Shown piece by piece: positions 60,009 through 64,000 of a stretch of DNA of 64,000 nucleotides (the first letter of the stretch is position 1; the number at the start of each line of letters is the position of its first letter). The position numbers and the translations under genes were made by a program. Source of the DNA: an uncultured Acidimicrobiaceae bacterium. GTDB taxonomy: Bacteria; Actinomycetota; Acidimicrobiia; Acidimicrobiales; RAAP-2. The notes under the pieces are model-generated. The model saw nothing but the letters and a program-made list of their open reading frames with translations. It had not been told where the DNA came from and did not search any database. The stretch lies in assembly GCA_903873395.1 (NCBI GenBank), contig CAIQOJ010000087.1, positions 1 through 64,000 on the forward strand. Reading direction: 5' to 3'.

Positions 60009-60908
60009 GTGACCACACCCCATGGACTGCCGCTGCCTCCTCCGGTGGGTGCATCGGCGCTTCCCAGCGGCACCTACGAGGGCAGCGTCATCATCGTCAC
60101 CGGTGGAGGCACAGGCTTGGGCAAGGCCATTGCCTGTGAGTTCGGTCGCCTAGGGGGAGCAGTCGGCGTCCTCAGTCGTGACGAAGCTCATCGCGAAGCT
60201 GGCGTGGCCGCCGTCGAGGATGCCGGGGGCCGCGCTCTCGGCGTGCCGTGCGACATCCGCGATGCCGAGTCGATCACCAGGGCCTTCGACGTCATCGAGG
60301 CTGGTTTAGGGCCGATCGATGCGTTGATCAATAATGCGGCGGGCAACTTCCCGGTGCCCGCAGAAGACATGAGCCCCAACGCCTGGCGCACCGTCGTCGA
60401 CATCGTGCTCAATGGCACCTATCTCTGCTCGAGAGAGTTGGCCCGACGTCTCATTCCCACCGAACGTGCTGGCTCCATTGTGAACGTCGGCGCTTCCTAT
60501 GCATGGACGGGCGGGCCTGGATTCGCCCATTCCGCCGCAGCCAAGGCCGGGGTCAAGAATCTGGTGGAGACACTTTCGGTGGAGTGGGCCCCGTATGGGA
60601 TCCGGGTGAATGGGCTGGTCCCTGGTCTCATTCCCCACGAGGACGAGGTGGCGTCCATCGCGGCCGTGCCCGGCAAGTACGAGGGTCAAGACGATCGGGT
60701 TCCGGCCGGTCGGGTGGGCACGCCTCGGGAGCTGGCCTGGGCTGCCACCTACCTCTGTTCGCCGTATGCCACCTATATCTCAGGGCATTCCCTTGTCGTC
60801 GATGGGGCTAACTGGCAGCGCCGCCACACCGTGCAACCTCCGTTCACACCTATTCGCGAGCAGTTGGGTCGACCACCGTTCGGCCAGCCAATCCCGCCGC
60901 GGCCCTAG
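60009..60908 (+). CDS. 2,4-dienoyl-CoA reductase-like short-chain dehydrogenase
   Basis: A 299-residue SDR. NAD(P)-binding GGGTGLGKAIACEFG, then INNAAGNFPVPAEDMSPNAWRTVVDIVLNGTY. The active-site region reads FAHSAAAKAGVKNLVETLSVEWAPYGIRVN: there is no YxxxK tyrosine but a serine in its place, the pattern of peroxisomal and mitochondrial 2,4-dienoyl-CoA reductases. This supports a role in unsaturated acyl-CoA oxidation. GTG 60009 follows a leaderless -10. First gene of a unit with an enoyl-CoA hydratase and an aldo-keto reductase. Confidence 0.88.
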   Translation: MTTPHGLPLPPPVGASALPSGTYEGSVIIVTGGGTGLGKAIACEFGRLGGAVGVLSRDEAHREAGVAAVEDAGGRALGVPCDIRDAESITRAFDVIEAGLGPIDALINNAAGNFPVPAEDMSPNAWRTVVDIVLNGTYLCSRELARRLIPTERAGSIVNVGASYAWTGGPGFAHSAAAKAGVKNLVETLSVEWAPYGIRVNGLVPGLIPHEDEVASIAAVPGKYEGQDDRVPAGRVGTPRELAWAATYLCSPYATYISGHSLVVDGANWQRRHTVQPPFTPIREQLGRPPFGQPIPPRP

Positions 60909-60949
60909 TGACGTCCTGATCGATCCCGCAGAAAGGTCCTCCGCCCGCC

Positions 60950-61768
60950 ATGAGTCCTCACGATGCCCGACCACCGCTGACTGCCGAAGAGCGAGATCTG
61001 GTCCGACTCGAGATCGACGGACCGATCGCCGTCATTACCAACAACAGGCCGGAGAAGCACAACGCCATGAGCGACGAAATGGACCGTCGCCTCTTCGAGG
61101 TCCTCGCCGAGGTCCACGACACCCCAGGGCTTCGGGCCATCGTGTGGCGGGGCGAGGGGAAGAGTTTCTCCTCTGGACGCGACACCGGTCAGATCGGCGT
61201 CCGGGTCGAAGACATCTCCGATCTCGAGTTCATCGAACGCGGACACCGGCCCACCCAGCAGTTCTTCTCCATGCCCTGCCCCATCATCTGTGCGCTCAAG
61301 GGCTGGGTGATCGGCGGCGCGTTTGAGCGGGCGCTCCTCTGCGACCTCCGTGTAGCGGCCGAGGGAACGCGGTTGATGCTTCCCGAGGTGGTCCACGGAG
61401 TGATCCCCGATACCGGCGGGGTGGCCCGGCTCTTCCAGATGGCCGGCCACGGAGTGGCGGCCGATCTCGCGCTGACCGGCCGAGTGATGACGGCCGAGGA
61501 AGCCCTCTCTCATGGCATCGTCAGCCGCCTCGTGCCGGCCGACGAGCTCGACGACGTGGTGATGGGCATGGCCGAGACCATCGCTTCAGCGCCGGCGTTC
61601 ACCGTCAAGATGGCACGGCGAACGATCGCTAGTTTGGGACACGCCGAGGTGCAGCGCTCGATCTCGGAAGAGGCCCTTGCCCAATCCATGGTCTTCGCTT
61701 CGAACGACTACGCCGAAATGAAGGCCGCTCGCGCCGAAGGCCGGGTCCCCCTCTACCGCCAGCGCTGA
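60950..61768 (+). CDS. Enoyl-CoA hydratase/isomerase
   Basis: A 272-residue crotonase-fold enzyme. Oxyanion-hole region [14 protein letters not shown], and [47 protein letters not shown]. The two glutamates used by hydratases (GAFERA and PEVVHG) are both present, favouring hydratase over isomerase. 41 bases after the SDR gene, so probably the same operon for beta-oxidation of modified fatty acids. The start ATG 60950 is clear. Confidence 0.9.
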   Translation: MSPHDARPPLTAEERDLVRLEIDGPIAVITNNRPEKHNAMSDEMDRRLFEVLAEVHDTPGLRAIVWRGEGKSFSSGRDTGQIGVRVEDISDLEFIERGHRPTQQFFSMPCPIICALKGWVIGGAFERALLCDLRVAAEGTRLMLPEVVHGVIPDTGGVARLFQMAGHGVAADLALTGRVMTAEEALSHGIVSRLVPADELDDVVMGMAETIASAPAFTVKMARRTIASLGHAEVQRSISEEALAQSMVFASNDYAEMKAARAEGRVPLYRQR

Positions 61769-61771
61769 ACC

Positions 61772-61784
61772 AACCGAAGCGGTT
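61772..61784. promoter_or_regulatory. Short palindrome AACCG-N3-CGGTT
   Basis: Perfect five-base dyad between the hydratase and the aldo-keto reductase; could be a small operator or chance. Confidence 0.2.
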
Positions 61785-61826
61785 CCGCACCTCATCAATC
61801 GCAGCAACAACAGGAGAGAAACCACC

Positions 61827-62723
61827 ATGGCCGACACCGCACGATCATCCAAACCCACACGTTCCAGCGGCACCTTCGTGCTCGGGAGCGGGACCCCTGA
61901 GGCTCGCACCGTCCACCGGCTGGGCTTTGGCGCCATGCAGATCACCGGAGCGGGGATCTGGGGCGATCCCGCCGATCGCGACGAGTGCATCCGCACTGTT
62001 CGACGAGCCGTTGAGCTCGGCGTCGACTTCATCGACACCGCAGACTCCTATGGACCCGAGGTGTCCGAGCGCATCCTCCGCGAAGCGCTCCACCCCTATG
62101 GCGACGACCTGGTCATCGCCACCAAGGCCGGTCTCACCCGCCAGGGCCCGGGACAGTGGCTCCCGGTCGGTCGCCCGGAGTACCTCCGTCAGCAGTGCGA
62201 ACTCAGCCTGCGACGTCTCGGCCTCGAGCGCATCGATCTCTTTCAGCTCCACCGGATCGACCCCCAGGTGCCGGCAGCCGAACAGTTCGGCGTGCTCGCC
62301 GAACTGCGCGACGAAGGCAAGGTGGCCCATGTCGGACTCTCTCAGGTCACGGTGCCGGAGATCGAAGCCGCACAGGCCATCGTTCCCATCGTGTCAGTGC
62401 AGAACCTATTCAATCTGACCAACCGGTCGTCGGCCGACGTTCTTGCCTACTGCGACGCCCACGGCATCGGATTCATCCCGTGGTTCCCCATCGCATCAGG
62501 GGCGCTCACCGGGCCGGAGACACCCATGGGTGCCGTCGTGGCCGACACCGGTGCGACCCCGGCTCAAGTCGCCTTGGCCTGGTTGCTCGCTCGGTCACCG
62601 GTGATGCTTCCCATTCCCGGGACCAAGTCCGTTGGCCACGTGGAAGAGAACTGCGAAGCGGCCACCTTGGTGCTGACCGACGATCAGGTGGCTCTCCTCA
62701 ACGCCGTCCACGACGCTTCCTAG
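61827..62723 (+). CDS. Aldo-keto reductase
   Basis: A 298-residue NADPH-dependent aldo-keto reductase. The catalytic tetrad is visible: FIDTADSYG (Asp, Tyr), IATKAGL (Lys), QLHRIDP (His). The end [14 protein letters not shown] is the coenzyme-binding region. GGAGAG precedes ATG 61827. Part of the beta-oxidation-like unit; the substrate is unknown. Confidence 0.9.
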   Translation: MADTARSSKPTRSSGTFVLGSGTPEARTVHRLGFGAMQITGAGIWGDPADRDECIRTVRRAVELGVDFIDTADSYGPEVSERILREALHPYGDDLVIATKAGLTRQGPGQWLPVGRPEYLRQQCELSLRRLGLERIDLFQLHRIDPQVPAAEQFGVLAELRDEGKVAHVGLSQVTVPEIEAAQAIVPIVSVQNLFNLTNRSSADVLAYCDAHGIGFIPWFPIASGALTGPETPMGAVVADTGATPAQVALAWLLARSPVMLPIPGTKSVGHVEENCEAATLVLTDDQVALLNAVHDAS

Positions 62724-62836
62724 GGGAAACACCAACCACGGGGATCAGAACGACGCCGAGGGCTGAGCCACCCACGGGCGCGCTCAGTGGCCCAGGCCTG
62801 TGCTGTTACTCGGAGGCCTCAGACGTAGGAGGCCAC

Positions 62837-62878
62837 AGAGATCGCAGGGAAGAGATCGCAGGGAAGAGGTCGCAGGGA
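62837..62878. repeat. 14-bp tandem repeat, 3 copies, in the AKR/DUF2510 convergent gap
   Basis: AGAGATCGCAGGGA at 62837-62850 and 62851-62864, AGAGGTCGCAGGGA at 62865-62878. The array ends ten bases from the DUF2510 stop codon. Confidence 0.9.
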
Positions 62879-62887
62879 TACGAGCCT

Positions 62888-63469
62888 TCAGTAGGGGCCG
62901 ATGCGCTGGTCCGGGCTCGTATCAGTCCATACCTGCCCACCGGTCGATACATACGAGGTCCATTGCGAGCCAGTCCACCAACGGACGTGGAAACGGCCAC
63001 TTGGGTCGGGGTGCCAGGCCGGTGGGGGGAGGTCGTTGGGGACCGGCGAGCCGATCAACGCAGGTTGTTCGCTCCCGGCCAGCACGCCTGGACCACCCCC
63101 AACCCCCGGGTGGGCTGGTGCTGGAGGTGTGGATGCTGGTGGCGGGGTACTCACCGCACTGGCCGGCCGCGGATAGGCAGGAAAGTCCGAGGCCGTCGGC
63201 ACCGAAGGCGCTCTCGATGCAGGGCCCGTTGACCGAGGGGGAACGGAACCACCTGCCGCCTTGACGCCCGCCCGGTGGGCAATGAGGTAGAGGATGAGGC
63301 CGATCAACCAACTGATCAACCAGATGAGCCCCCAGGCCAGCGACGGAATCCCCCACGGCGTGCGACCCAGGGTGCGCCGATCAGACTCGGACAGCACATA
63401 GCCCAGTACCGCTCCAAGGACGCCGATGATGACGGCGACCGCCGTCTGGGTTCCCGTGAGTTGCAGCAC
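62888..63469 (-). CDS. Membrane protein with C-terminal DUF2510
   Basis: A 193-residue protein. Two hydrophobic segments (TAVAVIIGVLGAVLGYVLS and SLAWGLIWLISWLIGLILYLIAHRAG) are followed by a Pro/Ala-rich linker. A DUF2510 domain ends the protein (PPAWHPDPSGRFHVRWWTGSQWTSYVSTGG). The arrangement is common in actinobacteria; the function is unknown. Convergent with the aldo-keto reductase gene. Confidence 0.85.
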   Translation of the reverse strand: MLQLTGTQTAVAVIIGVLGAVLGYVLSESDRRTLGRTPWGIPSLAWGLIWLISWLIGLILYLIAHRAGVKAAGGSVPPRSTGPASRAPSVPTASDFPAYPRPASAVSTPPPASTPPAPAHPGVGGGPGVLAGSEQPALIGSPVPNDLPPPAWHPDPSGRFHVRWWTGSQWTSYVSTGGQVWTDTSPDQRIGPY

Positions 63470-63537
63470 AACTAGAGCCTAGGCGTGGGTGGGCTGCACC
63501 GTTGCTTCGTCCACTCTGCTCGTCGCCCACGTCATGC

Positions 63538-64000
63538 TCATCGACCGTGACGCCCGAGGGCAGCCTCGAAAAGGCCCGAGAGTTCGCCGTGAGAGTCGAG
63601 CATCGAGGCGACGTCATGCCCTGCGGCATGAGCGATGACGGTAGTGCCGGGCAGGTCCCGCATCGACTGGGCGTAGCGGCTGTCGCTCAAGTCATGTTCG
63701 CCAAAGTGGACAGAAATAGCGGTCCGGTGCACTCGCCCTTCAAGACACTGGACAAGATCGAGGTAGCCGTGATGGCGTGCTGATCGACGAGCCTTGCCGA
63801 TGTGGCGGCGCCATCGCCGGTCCCTGGCCCGCCACCGTCCAAGCCTGGTGATCGTGGCCTGGGGAGCGAAGGAAACTACTTCGTCGGCCCCGCAAAGAAC
63901 ACCAAGGAGAATGGCCGCATAGCCGCCGGCGCCGCTTCCCACGAAGACCCGACGCCCGCCCCCAAACTCATCGATGACTCGGGTGAGGGCTTCCATCGTC
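63538..64000 (-). CDS. Partial alpha/beta hydrolase-like protein (continues beyond window)
   Basis: About 153 residues visible up to the window edge. The nucleophile elbow is VGSGAGGYAAILLGV (serine in G-S-G-A-G), and a late histidine occurs in AHAAGHDVASML. VHRTAISVHFGEHDLSD could supply the acid. The N-terminus lies past 64000, so the full size and family are unknown. Confidence 0.6.
   Translation of the reverse strand, partial: TMEALTRVIDEFGGGRRVFVGSGAGGYAAILLGVLCGADEVVSFAPQATITRLGRWRARDRRWRRHIGKARRSARHHGYLDLVQCLEGRVHRTAISVHFGEHDLSDSRYAQSMRDLPGTTVIAHAAGHDVASMLDSHGELSGLFEAALGRHGR

Overview
This 64 kb window is high-GC actinobacterial chromosome. The best fit is a member of the class Acidimicrobiia or a close relative. 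Pointers are two F420-dependent LLM oxidoreductases, a DinB/mycothiol-type TIGR03084 protein, a DUF2516 membrane protein, a DnaQ plus GIY-YIG exonuclease fusion, actinobacterial-style Tad and type IV pilus loci, and many promoters that look leaderless. No rRNA, tRNA, CRISPR array, insertion sequence or prophage was seen. The gene order looks like stable chromosome rather than an island.

Layout. 0-8.2 kb: type IV pilus genes (partial pilB on minus; prepilin peptidase-like protein, pilT, a pilM-pilN fusion and pilO on plus), with moaC and an FmdB zinc-ribbon gene between them. 8.5-14.7 kb: tldE/tldD, a FlK-like thioesterase, dxs and a DUF2516 protein. 15-36.5 kb: lipid and steroid catabolism. 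It contains a FadD19-like and a FadD17-like acyl-CoA ligase, then an operon matching the mycobacterial igr operon (ltp2, chsH1, chsE1, chsH2, chsE2) divergent from a CYP125-like P450, two F420 LLM genes (one like Rv3520c) and a FUSC transporter. An OafA-type acyltransferase and a COG4705 membrane protein are interspersed. 36.5-47 kb: a tightly overlapping tad (Flp pilus) operon on minus, ending in an unusual membrane protein that combines LysM with a SARP-type DNA-binding region. 47.5-57.6 kb: housekeeping and hypothetical genes (EttA, threonine aldolase, hexapeptide acyltransferase, DUF503, a triple-DUF5666 protein, a redoxin-like protein, the DnaQ/GIY-YIG protein) and a frameshifted SRPBCC pseudogene. 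57.7-64 kb: trpD, an acyl-CoA dehydrogenase, a 2,4-dienoyl-CoA reductase-like SDR, an enoyl-CoA hydratase, an aldo-keto reductase, a DUF2510 membrane protein and a partial alpha/beta hydrolase.

The main system is a steroid side-chain degradation set: a P450 for terminal oxidation, CoA ligases, the two-subunit dehydrogenase ChsE1/ChsE2, hydratase ChsH1/ChsH2 and aldolase Ltp2. Three 14-bp sites resembling the mycobacterial KstR operator (TnnAACnnGTTnnA) lie upstream of the FadD19-like gene, the FadD17-like gene and the P450/chsE2 divergent promoter. This suggests one KstR-type regulon across separate loci, although no regulator gene is in the window.

Other points: short tandem arrays (12-15 bp units, unrelated sequences) fill four of the five largest gaps between convergent genes, often touching stop codons. 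Several enzyme-family members have lost catalytic residues (prepilin peptidase, isochorismatase-like). Two small membrane proteins share an identical CPxC-X9-H-X4-HP zinc-finger pattern. All functions are inferred from reading translations; no database search was run.
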